Shown here: piece after piece, positions 32,341-43,204 of the stretch | Layout of the letters: every line of letters starts with the position of its first letter | Position numbering within the stretch: position 1 is the first letter of the stretch | NCBI GenBank assembly: GCA_020796225.1 | Contig: CM036764.1 | Span: 27,130,233 to 27,194,232, forward strand | Direction of reading: 5' to 3' | Source: Arion vulgaris | Lineage: Eukaryota; Mollusca; Gastropoda; Stylommatophora; Arionidae | Length of the DNA: 64,000 bases | The notes under the pieces: generated by a model | Databases searched by the model: none | Told to the model about the DNA's origin: nothing | The model's input: the letters and a program-made list of their open reading frames with translations, nothing else | Made by a program: the position numbers and the translations under genes

Positions 32341-32607
32341 GTTATATATTTACTAGATGTTTCATTGTTTCTTTTCTATTTCTAGTTTTATGTGTGTTTT
32401 TGTGTTACATTTATTTCGTTATTCGTTTTTATTCCAGATTTTCCTTAGATACGTTGGTATTTGGTCGTCCATTTGTGTTTCATTTTAATTTGTCACTCCT
32501 GTTTGTTCGTTTGCTTGATAAAGGCCTTGTTGGTCGAAACGTTGCTGTTTATCGTCACTGTTTATGTATTTTGTAAAACTATAGTACTTTGTTTGTACGT
32601 GTTTCAC

Positions 32608-32638
<31 letters not shown>

Positions 32639-32649
32639 ATAATAATAAT

Positions 32650-33130
32650 AATTCCTCTCGTACCGTTATACGTTACATAGGGCCTGCAAGTAATTTCTCC
32701 ATACCGCTCTATCCTGGGCAACTCGCTCAATCTCCTCCATGGAACTGAGTCCGATATTTCCTGCCTCTCTCAGCAAAGTTCGCTTCAGGGTCTCCCTAGG
32801 TCGACCTCTCTTTCTTGAACCCTTTGCATCCCACTTCAATGCCTGCTTTGATATTCGTTGATCATTTCTCCTCAAGGTGTGCCCAACATATCTCCATCTT
32901 CTCTTTCTTATAACAGTTGTCACTAGTGGTTGACCAGACATGTCTCTGATTTCATCACTTCTCCTGAATTCGTTCCATTTTATATTCATTATTTTTCGCA
33001 GACATCTATTTTCAAATGCATTCAACTTGCTTTCTATATCTTTAGTCATTTTCCAACTCTCGCTGGCATATGTTAGGATTGATACAACATTTGAATTGAA
33101 AATTCGTAATTTAGTTTTAATACTATATAA
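32650..33130 (-). mobile_element. LINE 3' end with (AAT)n tail, best copy
   Basis: The minus-strand ORF (127 codons) reads NAFENRCLRKIMNIKWNEFR, SDEIRDMSGQPLVTTVI, RRWRYVGHTLRRND, GSRKRGRPRETLKRTLLREA and a terminal RVAQDRAVWRNYLQALCNV. The tail is (AAT)n at 32630-32650. The ORF end is intact; the RT core is absent. Copies at 36830 and 25243 are the same family. Confidence 0.85.
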
Positions 33131-33139
33131 CTTGCAGTT

Positions 33140-33533
33140 TCATATTTATCCATATTTATGTATCACGCATAGATACACATATATATGTATCTGTGCGTGA
33201 ATGTTTGCATTTGCTAACAAGGCAAGAGTTGTACGAATTTGCAGCCAAACAGAGAATGCCAAACAAATAACACAAAAATGTATGCAAAGATGCATACAAT
33301 TATGTTATCTGTTCTTTCTGCTCAAAGAAAACATTGAAATCCGTAAAAGATGTGCCACAAATACCATTAGGTGAATATATGTGAGATCTACGAATATTGT
33401 AAATAATCCGTTTTCATACCTTGGTGTATGTACTGAACACGGTGTTATGTATGCATGTTTCTATGATAAAAGGCACGCGATAAGGGTGGTATGTGGTCAG
33501 TGTCACCCCGCACCTGGCGGCGTTACTCTCTAG
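33140..33533. other. Unassigned AT-rich stretch
   Basis: No repeat family or coding feature recognised. Confidence 0.3.
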
Positions 33534-35093
33534 CAGTGGCGGCTCGTGATAATTTTTGTTTGTGGGGCAAGACAAACATTTTCGGAAAAATCATGGTTTT
33601 TGGGTTAGGTTATATTTTAGTATTTATTATTATTTGGTCTATTTCGTAGCGTTTCCCTTCTCTTTACTAAAACGTACATTGTCGTACACAGATGTATATG
33701 GATGGAATGGGCGATTACCGTAAACTATTCTATGATGGTTAGTTAAATATTTATATTATTTACTACTATTTTTAAATATTCAGTATTTACGAACCCGGAC
33801 TAAGTTTTAGCGCAAAAACGGCGTTTAACTGTGCACTGGATTGGTTGCATAAGAATGTCCATATTAAACGAGTGGGAAAAAAAATATATTTTATTATAAG
33901 TAGTCAAGCGAGACAAAATTCAGAGGGCGATAAGTTAAAAGATGGGTCTAAATAGACTCCATTTAGGGGTCAAAGGCGCATGGGGACAACGCCGTGTCAG
34001 GATTAGTGAGCTGGCACTAATCAAGATCCTACCCCACCTCCACGTGGTGACCCTGGTAACAGACATTGGATCTTGTCTGGCTAAGCGGGTAGAATAGAGG
34101 GAGAGCTACACTGGTGGTGGTAGAGATGCAGACGTAGTCACGTTGGATGGGATCCGCTCGCAATACAGACGAGCAGAATCTCAGAGTGAATAATAATGCA
34201 CGTCTTTCCCGGCCAAGGCAAAAGCTGAATGAATAAACGTGAATAGATGAGGGCGCATCCAGGAAGAGACGTGGGCTCGCGTGGGGCGAAACTCTGAGTC
34301 CGAAGGTAGGGCCCCGAGTTGAGTTGCACGCGGCGAAACTCCGAGCCCTGAGGGGGAGTGAACAAATAAACATATAGGATGAGGTGCGTCCAACGAAAAG
34401 ACGTGGGCCATATAGGGCGAAACTCCCATCTCAAGGGTGGGAGCCCCCAGTTAAGCACCAGGTCCGGACAGCCAAGAGGCAAATGTGAGAACTGACGGAG
34501 ATGGTGAGGCAGGCTCCAGGAGAGAGCGAGCACGCATGCGGACGATGCACGCGTGGGCCCACCGGTGGGCAAACGTGCACGGCACAGATGGTGTAGCGAA
34601 GAGAAGGCTTGGCAGGCGTGGCAGGCGTGAGGGTGAGCGGACCACCCAAGTGTGCAGAAGACTGGAGGGCACTACAGAGGTTGAAGCCAGTGCGCGTTTC
34701 CGATCGCAGGGAACTACTGCTGCTTTGTAGTTTGATTGGGGACAATCGAAGGCTAGCGGAGTAAAGGGTACACAAAACTGGACGTAAAACCAAGTAGTCC
34801 ACAAAAAGACAGGTTTTCTGGGCAGATGACGCTCATCAGCCCGGGAGGGTAAGTCGTCTAAGGGTCGCTAGCCTAAAAGAAAAAAGCAGCCTGCTGCCTT
34901 GTGGGTTTCGGCTGGGACAGCAAAAGGCTAACGGAGAGCGAATCCAGTAAACGCTGGTTGAAATCGGACATTTCACCGAAGGATAAGCACTAGAGCTCCA
35001 AATGATACTGAACGTTGTGACGTAAAATTGCGTTCTTGGCAAAGGCTGTGTATATATCACAATTAGAATGATAAACATGGCCGAAAAAGAACG

Positions 35094-35128
<35 letters not shown>

Positions 35129-35406
35129 CCATTTCTACTGGTCCTAAAAAATAGTGCGCTGGAAATGCGTAAAGTATTCTAATTAGGGAGGAATGACGCT
35201 GAATGTCAGGCTGTATATGATATTTTAGTGTTATATAGTTAACTTTAAAAGGTTACTCTAATCGGTATCACGTTAAAAGTAATAAATATGAACAAATATA
35301 AATAATACAATAATTATTATAAAATAAATTTTACAATAATAGATATACGATTCACCTTTCTTGGTGGGGCTCAGCCCCATTAGCAGTTAATGACAAACCG
35401 TCACTG
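33534..35406. mobile_element. Long relative of hAT MITE family 1 with GC-rich passenger
   Basis: The left end CAGTGGCGGCTCGTGATAAT and the following bases match the short MITEs for about 90 bp. The right end (GGTGGGGCTCAGCCCCATTA through TGACAAACCGTCACTG) matches their other end. Flanks CTCTCTAG and TTTTCAAG agree at only 5 of 8 positions, so the TSD is doubtful. The interior is unlike the short copies and contains a GC-rich block at about 33960-35130. Confidence 0.6.
33960..35130. other. GC-rich block of unknown nature
   Basis: Clearly richer in G and C than its AT-rich surroundings. Contains imperfect direct repeats (34246-34316 and 34378-34449, each with GACGTGGGC and GGGCGAAACTC; a third GGCGAAACTC at about 34332). 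A second repeat pair shares GGACAATCGAAGGCTAGCGG and GGACAGCAAAAGGCTAACGG. Several overlapping minus-strand frames of 98-144 codons exist, but none shows a recognisable motif, and GC richness alone would produce them. It ends in (GA)n at 35097-35126. It may be a captured host fragment or the 5' UTR of a retroelement. Confidence 0.5.
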
Positions 35407-35444
35407 TTTTCAAGTATTTCTCTGCTAACCAACTGATGTTGAGT

Positions 35445-35685
35445 CGCGGTAGCGTAGTTGTTAGGAACCGCTTTTAGGCTAGTGGTTACGATTCAATTCC
35501 ACGGTGGGGGATGAATGTTTTACGACTGTAACGGCTCTCAAGTTGACGCAGCCTCAATTGTGTGCCAGGTAAATAACTGGGAAGTAACGGCGACGGGATC
35601 CCATCACCCTTCCTATGCCAGTGGTCAATGCAAAATACAGCATTGCTCTATATACCTAGAAGTATAAAAAGGGTTCCTTTACTTT
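35445..35685 (+). mobile_element. SINE-C copy
   Basis: The head is GTCGCGGTAGCGTAGTTGTT with a box B-like CGATTCAATTCC. The body has ACGGCTCTCAAGTTGACGCA, and the 3' end is GGGTTCCTTTACTTT. Confidence 0.75.
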
Positions 35686-35916
35686 AAAATTGATGCTGCG
35701 TCGAAATGAGAGTTGTTTATGATTAGAGAAATTCCATTCCAACTTGGCATCGAACCTACACCCCAAATCAAGAACGCACACTAACCATTGCTCTACTACT
35801 TCTCTCGAGATATTCGAATAATAAGATCTTAGTAGACATAATTATAAAAAGCTGTAACATATCATGCGATTCTATTGCAGTAACGACAAGAAATAAGGTA
35901 ACGGTTTTTTAAACTA

Positions 35917-36174
35917 CAGGGTGTTCAACTTAAAAGCAACCTGTGAATGGAGCTAATTTGGCATATATGTATGGAAATGAGAAGGTTCAGTTATGACGTA
36001 GTATAGGTCAAGGTTGTGTGATGGTGTGTAATTGTAGTGCTGGAAGGGACGATGAACAAATGTGACGTAGGACAAGCTAGTCAGAACCGGTATAAATAGT
36101 AAACAGACGAGATGCAATGCGTACCTGGCAAATTTCTATTTATCACTGGGGCTGCTCTTAAGTTGAACACCCTG
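35917..36174. mobile_element. Mariner-type MITE (258 bp, TA target)
   Basis: 25-bp terminal inverted repeats with about two mismatches: CAGGGTGTTCAACTTAAAAG on the left, mirrored by CTTAAGTTGAACACCCTG on the right. TA dinucleotides lie directly outside both ends (35915-35916, 36175-36176). No ORF. This arrangement is typical of non-autonomous Tc1/mariner elements. Confidence 0.85.
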
Positions 36175-36179
36175 TATAA

Positions 36180-36830
36180 TAGAACATGAGTTGAATTTGG
36201 GAATCAATGTTCAGTTCACTAAAAAGTATATTCTCCAGTCACTCATCTGTAAATTTGCACCCACTTTGGGGGTGAGGAAATTCAAAATCATCGCCAGAGC
36301 TGCTGTATAAGTGCTCTGTGATAGCACTTTCTTCCACGTGTCTCTTGCAAAATTCTTCTTCTGCGTTCTTACTAGATTGGGATTTCGGATTCTTTAATTA
36401 AGGCAGCCGTCTGCCTCAGCTTATCAGCCACACCATACAGCCTGTCTTGTACGCTGGCGAAAGTGGGCCACCTCTCTCCTCTCAAGTCTGCATACTAAGG
36501 GCAGTTCTGTAGGATATAATTCCTATGATTTCTGCTTCCCCGCCTGTGCTGACAACTTCCCGCAGTAAGTCTATTCTGTACACCCCAAATTTGGGCCCCG
36601 AAAACCACTCGGGCGCTCTTGCAAAATAAGAGTATGAAGAAATATGGAGTCATATGGAGAAACACAGAGCAATGAAGTAAATCCTTCGCTATTAGATCCT
36701 ATTTTATGTGTCTGCATTATTATAAAACGTCGGCACAGGAAGGTGTAATTAGAGATTTACTCATCACGGATGTAAACAACATGAAAAGGATACACGTAGA
36801 AGAATAATAATGATATAATAATAATTCCTC
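36180..36830. other. Mostly unassigned stretch
   Basis: 36655-36715 (GAAGTAAATCCTTCGCTATT region) shows short similarity to 7555-7590 and 56235-56260. Otherwise nothing recognised. Confidence 0.3.
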
Positions 36831-37170
36831 TCGTACCATTATACGTTACATAGGGCCTGAGAACAATTTTTCCATACCGTTCTATCCTGGACAACTCGCT
36901 CAATCTCCTCCATGGAACTGAGACCGATATGTCTTTCCTCTCTCAGCAAAGTTCGTTTCAGTGTCTCCGTATGCCGTCCTCTCCTTCTTGAACCCGTTGC
37001 ATCTCACTTCAATGCCTGCTTTGATATTCTTTGATCATTTCTTCTCAAGGTGTGTCCAACATATTTCCATCTTCTCCTTCTTATAACAGTTGTTACTAAT
37101 TGTTGACCAGACATTTCTCTGATTTGATCACTTCTCCTGAATTCGTTCCATTTTATGTTCATTATTTTTC
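36830..37170 (-). mobile_element. LINE 3' end, copy of the 32650 family
   Basis: The minus strand reads RKIMNIKWNEFRRSDQIREM, SGQQLVTTVIRRRRWKYVGH and TLRRNDQRISKQALK. A stop then interrupts a degenerate GSRRRGRHTETLKRTLL. Nucleotide similarity to 32650-33000 is high by eye, including the AATAATAATTCCTCTCGTAC end. Confidence 0.8.
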
Positions 37171-37439
37171 GATGTAGAAGAATAGACACATAAAAAACAT
37201 ATAGATAGAAAAAATCAGATAGAACAGCCAGGAGAAGTAGATCCATGCCGTCTGTAGGAACAATAAATGAAGAAGTATTAGAAGATGTACTTATTTGGTC
37301 ACTCAATAGCTTTAACGGTGGTGGTTGTGGGTAAAATGACGTATAGAATAACGATGATAATGAATGATAATAATGATGACTATAGTAGGACACATGGACT
37401 GCTAAAATGACTAATGTGGAGGTGTTGAATGAGGTCAAG

Positions 37440-37725
37440 ACACAGAGGAAGCTTATCATCAATATAAAAAATAGACAGCCGTCATTTTTCTGACATGTGA
37501 TGAGAAAGGAAGGTTTAGAACACATTGTAACAACTGGTCAAATCGAAGGTAGACAAGACAGAGGAAGACAGAAAGAAAATTTTGGATAGATTGACTTAAT
37601 GGCATGGAAGCGCGTCAACATCTGAGATGATAGCAAACACCAGAGACAGAGAGTTTCATGTGGAGATCCATGATCGTCTACGCCAGCCGGCACGGCACAT
37701 GATGATGATGATATGTCATCAAGAC
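37440..37725 (+). mobile_element. LINE 3' end (HVMRxEGLEH family), best copy
   Basis: The plus strand reads HVMRKEGLEHIVTTGQIEGR and QDRGRQREKFWIDLMAWK, then by frameshift SEMIANTRDREFHVEIHDRL and RQPARH before the ATGATGATG tail. This VMRxExLEHxVTTGxIEG motif is characteristic of a widespread RTE-like RT C-terminus, as far as I know. Related pieces: 21905, 30413, 38605, 43205. Confidence 0.75.
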
Positions 37726-37754
37726 TTCATTGGTTTTTCTTCGTTACAATCAAA

Positions 37755-37985
37755 TCAAATGAAAAATCAATACCACAGAGAGCCACACAGAAAAAGTATT
37801 ATGAGTATAAATCAAGAGGAAGACCACGCAAAAGATGGAGCGACGGCATCAATAACAGTCTTACAAAAAAGAATATCAGCTTACAAAGTGCCTTAAAACA
37901 AGCACACACAAGATCACTGCATTACACCCTCCCCCTCCAACACTTCTATAAAGAAGTAAATGGTGGAAGAGAAGAAGAAGAATCA
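37755..37985 (+). mobile_element. LINE 3' end with (GAA)n tail
   Basis: The frame at 37713-37991 reads YYEYKSRGRPRKRWSDGINN, SLTKKNISLQSALKQAHTRS and LHYTLPLQHFYK before GAAGAAGAAGAAG, an RT ORF terminus inserted directly after the previous LINE end. Confidence 0.65.
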
Positions 37986-38204
37986 AATTAAAGTATTCGC
38001 TAAATGTATGACTTATTTCATAACAGATTAACTCTTTCAATATTATTAATATTACTGAAATTCTGAACACAATCATTTTATGATATCATATTTGTTACCA
38101 TTCAAAGATTCTGTGTATAGGTTGGTTTCATAGTAATCACAACAATATATATCAATCAATATACTTTTTATAAATACATTTATTTTACTAGTTATAGCTA
38201 TTAT

Positions 38205-38425
38205 AAGTGAAGTGCCTGCCCGAATGCATTAGTGTGCGTGCTCCCATGCGGTGATCCCAGTTCAATCCCTGTAAAGTCAAGGGTATTTTCTGTCGGGGCA
38301 AAAGAAAATTCATAATCTGAACAGTTTCGTGGCGACTGCACTAGCCATGCGGCCATTAAATTCCACAGGCACATGACCTCCCCCTTCCTCCCCACCCTCC
38401 TCTCCCCGTCCTTCAACATCCTGAA
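38205..38425 (+). mobile_element. Possible tRNA-like SINE fragment
   Basis: GTGTGCGTGCTCCCATGCGG followed by AGTTCAATCCC resembles a decayed tRNA T-arm region (box B). Only one copy was noticed, so the family is not established. Confidence 0.3.
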
Positions 38426-38604
38426 AATCGGTATTATTATCGGTAACGATAGTTATCTTGTTTTCTTTATAACTGCGTTAACAATTTGAAATGTTTAGTA
38501 CAAAGACTAAGAGATTGATCTATGTGAAAAGCCACTATAGTGACTCGTGGTGTGATTGACGTACATTTGTTCACCACTATAGTGATTAATTAAATGTAAA
38601 CACA

Positions 38605-38792
38605 TTGAAGGATTAGAACACATTGTGATAACAGGTACAAATCGAGAGGAGACTAGACAGAGGATGACAGAGGATAATTTTGTGGACAGCCTGACTTCAT
38701 GTCACGGAAGACCGTCAACATCTGAGATGATTACAAACAGAGATTTGTGAGGACCTACACCAGCCGGCACGGTACCTGATGATGATGAGAAT
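38605..38792 (+). mobile_element. LINE 3' end remnant (HVMRxEGLEH family)
   Basis: AACACATTGTGATAACAGGT and CACCAGCCGGCACGGTACCT plus ATGATGATGA parallel 37515-37720 with many substitutions. Confidence 0.65.
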
Positions 38793-39289
38793 GGGTAATG
38801 ATATTGAACAAACATTTTCTCTCAATAACAATTTACAGTATCGTTGTAATATATATATTTATATATTCTCAAAGAAAACTCTACAGTACTTGTTAAAGGA
38901 ATACATGTTTTCACAACCAATTATTTTCATGTCAGCTCTGTTATCAAATGAGTCTTCGTCTTCTTCTACTGTGCTAAAAATGTAGCTGATAATGTTCTTC
39001 ATAAGACGTGAAATTAATATAATTTGTTCCCATCTTTTCAGCTTCTATATTTTTATGAACGAGTATCTTCTTTCAGTTTCTGAAGTGAGCAGAGGTTTAG
39101 TTATAGAAGAATGAAATACGGATATTGTTGTAGATTATATACTTGTTGTTTTCGACAAAACAGATGTATCTTTTTTATGGTTTAAAACTCACTTTCTTCA
39201 AACGTAGACGGAAGTCATTTTGAATTATATTTGAGTATTAGCTTTTAAATATAGACAGCGTACATGTCGGAATATCTTGGGAAAAAAAA

Positions 39290-39535
39290 TGAAAATTTGT
39301 GGCATATCCTTTGCAGGATATCACCATCAACCACAGTAAACGAATCGTTGATTTTTCTAGGCACCACTTATACGTTTAGTAGTTTGCCTTGTCTTTCTGA
39401 ACGGTGAAGTCTATTTTTACCATTCGTAAAAATTCACGAGAATAAATTTGCTTCCAAACCGCCCACCGCAGATTTTGAACCAGGTACTCTTGTATTGTGA
39501 TCGAGATCACTATCGTTAGGCCACAGATACTGATT
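39290..39535 (-). mobile_element. SINE-E copy 4
   Basis: Contains TATCCTTTGCAGGATATCAC, CTTATACGTTTAGTAGTTTG and GTGATCGAGATCACTATCG in family order. Confidence 0.65.
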
Positions 39536-39859
39536 ATCTATCTTAAAAAAAAATAATAACAATCGGGAATATTGACTGGACAGTAACTTGAGCTAAGAAA
39601 GGAAGAGTTCAGCGGTTAGTTAATTTTTTGTCTTTTTTACTATAACTTAACATAGTATGCAGTGAGGATAAATAAATGTACCTGTGCCAAATATAAGTAA
39701 ACAATGCAATCATTGCTTACTTTCACTACATTGCCCCAAAAGTTAGTATAGAGGCCACTTCTTTAGTTAATATCTACAACTGAACAGAAATTGTCTGATG
39801 TTACAAATAGGAATAAGAAAAAAATCAGCATTTTGAACATCTAAAAAGACATGAACGGT

Positions 39860-40035
39860 TGGAAAAAGACCCTAATAGAAAAAGGCATCTCGGTAAATTG
39901 GAGAAGAGGAAGAACACGGTGAAGCTGAGTTTCGGGATGTGACTAATGATTTTAGCAAGCCACCAGTAGACGCCTATGTGAGAGAACAATTTAGAAGAAC
40001 CGTTAAGGAGACAAAGTTCTGGTCAAGACATGCAA
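39860..40035 (+). mobile_element. Possible LINE 3' end remnant
   Basis: The frame reads RRGRTR, then DVTNDFSKPPVDAYVREQFR, weakly like the RT terminus pattern RGRxxxxW-DV. Low support. Confidence 0.3.
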
Positions 40036-40069
40036 GCTGTTGGATGAACAGATCAATATAAACATTTTA

Positions 40070-40440
40070 AAACAAACATATTTGTTCTGTAACTGATTCT
40101 AACAACAGTCATATGTATTCTTTTCTGCGCTCTGTGACTGATTAGAACAACATAAATTGGTTGCTTTTTTAGGGTTTTGTAACTAATTGGAAAGAATAGA
40201 AATTGGTTCATAACCTTCGTTCCAACAAGTAAACATAGCAACATAAATAAGACTCGTTTATTTGTTCTACAGCAAACATATCAACAGAAATATGTTCCTA
40301 CCTTCAAACATATCAACAGAAATAGGTTGCTACCTTAGTTTATAACTAAAATGAACAACATAAATGTCTCTATCCTTTGTTCTGTAATAGAACATATGAA
40401 TAGAAATATGTTCGTACCTTCGTTATATTTATAAACATGT
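40070..40440. repeat. Degenerate tandem repeat, about 45-60 bp units
   Basis: Variants of AACATATCAACAGAAATATG-TTCCTACCTT and TTTGTTCTGTAACTGATT recur about six times. Unit boundaries are blurred. Confidence 0.5.
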
Positions 40441-40960
40441 AAAAACAAAGTACTTTAGTTTTACAAAGTACAAAAACATGACAGATATCGACCAAAAGGC
40501 CTTCATCAAGCAAAGGATACATCAGAATGGAAGAAATTTACTTCTTAAACGGCGGACACAACATATACAATTAGATAATAAATCCCTAACGTCCCTTAAA
40601 TGAAAATGATGTATCCGTTACTTGATAAAGGCTTTCTGGTCGAAACATCGCTGTGCATTGTTTTTATACTGTTATTTTTTCCCGATCTAGAAACACTTGA
40701 GCATTCAGCTCTTCGGCTCGGTGCCAAGGACATCGTAACTCTTCGGTTCGGTGCCACGAACACCGTAAATCTGGAGAACCTGTGGTTTTTCCACCAGCCC
40801 GCGGAATTGAACCGCACTCACAGGGGGGGGCGCTTGTCACCCGTCGTCCAACGCGCTACGAACACACTGGGCAGGCGGGCTTTTATACTATGTAAAACTA
40901 CTTTGTTTCTACGTGTTTCGCCATTGCTACATAGTTTTACTGCAGTCTTCCCCTATATAT
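40440..40960. mobile_element. PLE inverted termini with SINE-A insertion
   Basis: The left arm (40440-40520, minus orientation) and right arm (40605-40670 plus 40890-40955) are inverted copies of the PLE terminus, with GGATACATC and GATGTATCC close to the centre. The coding region is absent. The right arm ends AGTTTTACTGCAGTCTTCCC, the same boundary as at 31420. Confidence 0.7.
40671..40880 (-). mobile_element. SINE-A copy 4, inserted in a PLE arm
   Basis: Flanked by TTTTATACT at 40662-40670 and 40881-40889. Same family as 8202-8405, minus orientation, with a short G run (GGGGGGGCG, 40825-40833) in the head. Confidence 0.88.
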
Positions 40961-40964
40961 CGAT

Positions 40965-41780
40965 ATTTCTAATCAGAGCAACAGAAACACATTTCATCCT
41001 TCTGTTATATAACTAAGCAAAGTAACAGCCTATTTGCATGTCGATTCCTACTGTTATTGAACTAATTTGAATGCCATAACCACTTTTAGTTTTTTTGTTA
41101 ACGGATAGAAAACAGAAACGTACTCTGCTTTTTCGTTACAACGCTCGACAAAATCAGATTCCTTATATTTCATCTTTAAGTGAACGGAAAAACAGAATGA
41201 AAGTTAGAACACATGCAGGAATCGGGCGCTTACCTGCAGCGAATCGTCATTTCCATAGTGTGTTATGGTTAACAGAATTGTGCAGATTTAGCAGTATAAG
41301 TTGATGTCTATTACACCAAAGGTATCATACAAATCGATTTTCTATTTCAAAACGATACCATTATGGACTAAACTAAACTCTTCAACACTATTTTTTTGTT
41401 CCTAAACTTCAGAACTACATTAGTGATATATCACCTGTCGTAAAATAATATTAGCAAAGCGAAGCAATTTCTGTAAACTATATAATATAATTAAGCACGT
41501 AAATTGCATTACGCGTATATGTACACACAGACGTACATATTAGCAGAGCAACACAGATAGATATTATGAGACTGGTTGATATCTTTACAGTACCGATAAG
41601 TTTATTTTTAAAGGAACGATTTCCTAAGGATGCTTTAACACAGAATGTGCTGAAGTTACGCCGACGCAGTAGCACTGCTCTACGGTATTGAACTTGCGAA
41701 ATCCAAAACACAGTTTTTCCTACGACAAACTTGCCAACAACATCTGCAACACACTTGACTCCAAAACTAGAGATTTAACG
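40965..41780. other. Unassigned stretch
   Basis: No repeat family or coding feature recognised. Confidence 0.3.
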
Positions 41781-41784
41781 TCCC

Positions 41785-42180
41785 ATGATCGATTGATAGG
41801 ACCATCATAATTGCACTTTGGTGAGTAACCATGTGTGCTCCGATCTATTTCTTACAAATGAAGATCTCAGCTACAGTGCACGAACTCCGTAGCCCCGGCT
41901 ACAGTCCCGATGTAATTTGAAAATGGTGCAAGAAATTTTGTAGGAATTTCTATTTGTAATATTTTTTCTAATGAATTTTGCCAAGGGTTTATTTGCGTGC
42001 TCAAATTGAACGCGGGACCTACGTTTTATCGTCAGTCTCCGATAAGACTAGGAATTCAATCTCACCTACACAGATATCGAGGATCTCTGGAAAAATATCC
42101 AGATGGCTTCACGAGGGAACGAACCTAGTACCTTTGGCACGCGAGACGAGCACCTAACATCTACGCCACAGGGACTCCAT
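41785..42180 (-). mobile_element. SINE-B copy 4
   Basis: The 3' end GATTGATAGGACCATCATAA is at the left, and the head CACCTAACATCTACGCCACA with box B region GGGAACGAACCTAG at the right. A deletion removes the CAGCGACTTTCCAGCC segment. Confidence 0.8.
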
Positions 42181-42313
42181 CCCCCTCCCTCTAGCTAGTA
42201 TCATGTGTCATTGTCCTAATGTTTACCACTTTAGACCATAACTTACATACTTTGTCTGCAATGACGGATATGATGACTCAAACGGATATAGTGTATGTTA
42301 AACTGAGTTTCTT

Positions 42314-42516
42314 GCCCGTCTGTCCAGTGTGTTCGTAGCGCATTGGACTACGGGTGACTACCTCTGTGTGTGCGGTTCAATTCGCGGGATGGCAGAAAAG
42401 CCACAGATTCCCCTGATTTACGGTGTTCGTGGCACCGAACCGAAGGTTACGATGTCCATGGCACCGAGCTGAAGAAGCTGAAAAGCTCAAGTGCTTCTGG
42501 ATCGGAAAAACAGCAA
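42314..42516 (+). mobile_element. SINE-A copy 5 (14-bp TSD)
   Basis: Flanked by AAACTGAGTTTCTT at 42300-42313 and 42517-42530, perfect. The head GTAGCGCATTGGACTACGGG and box B-like CGGTTCAATTCG are present, and the tail is GGATCGGAAAAACAGCAA. Confidence 0.92.
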
Positions 42517-42599
42517 AAACTGAGTTTCTTAGAGAAGAAAAGCTGCAATTTCAAGCTGGAAGATAACGCACAGATCAGATAACCACACTCAGAATTATT

Positions 42600-42880
42600 A
42601 TGGAGAAAAAATTAAGCAGACAAAAATCTCGCTGACAAAGATGAGATTAGCAAATTTTAGACTCAGAACTCAACACATAATACTAGATAATCACGTGAAC
42701 AGGTTTCCCCACAACACACTCCAGTGCCAGCTGTGTGCACATCATCATGAAATAGTTCACGACTACCTCTTCAGGTGCCAAACACTAGATGATGTCAGGA
42801 AGATCATCCTTCTATGCAGATACCACTACATGGTATTGGACGAAGGCAGAGCTATGTGCCGTGAGTCATTGAAGAAGAGA
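42600..42880 (+). mobile_element. LINE zinc-knuckle fragment (family of 17314)
   Basis: The frame at 42641 reads FRLRTQHIILDNHVNRFPHN, then QCQLCAHHHEIVHDYLFRCQ and TLDDVRK. LCAHHHExVxDYLFRC is the Cys/His knuckle that follows RT in I/Jockey-like ORFs. A deletion relative to 17314-17658 follows, then GAAGAAG. Confidence 0.65.
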
Positions 42881-43128
42881 AGAATGAGTGGTAGAGAAAG
42901 TTGCTTTCCATTGACACAACCTCAGAAAACAAAGAAAACATATGACAAGTGAAATCTTACATGGGAACAGAGGATTGGGGAAACCAAAATATGCATGACA
43001 AAGGATCTGTGGAAGAGGTATGTGCGATTGAAGTCTTGCGGGCAGAACTGAACAAGATATCTGAGAGTAGAGATCGGGGAAAAGCGACACTTGCAGCCCT
43101 ATATTCCACTGGGTTCAAGAAAGTTTAG

Positions 43129-43190
43129 TGGTAGTAGTAGTAGTAGTAGTAGTAGTAGTATGTAGTAGTAGTAGTAGTAGTAGTAGTATA
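43129..43190. repeat. (GTA)n microsatellite
   Basis: GTA repeated about 20 times, with one interruption at 43161-43163. Confidence 0.97.
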
Positions 43191-43204
43191 ATAATAAATA
43201 GAGT

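Larger units (their letters stand above)
31416..32628 (+). mobile_element. Penelope-like element, copy 2
   Basis: The left boundary is an inverted terminus stub GGGGGAAGACTGCAGTAAAA, matching the reverse of the end at 40930-40955. The coding remnant (31452-32168), 3' UTR repeats (32120-32340) and a terminal region follow, ending GTACGTGTTTCAC. (TA)n tracts abut both sides (31387-31414 and 32608-32629). Compared with 4470-5570 this copy keeps more of the reverse transcriptase C-terminus. Confidence 0.8.

Noticed and set aside
34138..34804. Overlapping 114-144 codon minus ORFs as genes
   Set aside because: They lie in a GC-rich block where stops are rare in every frame. No motif, and several frames are open at once.
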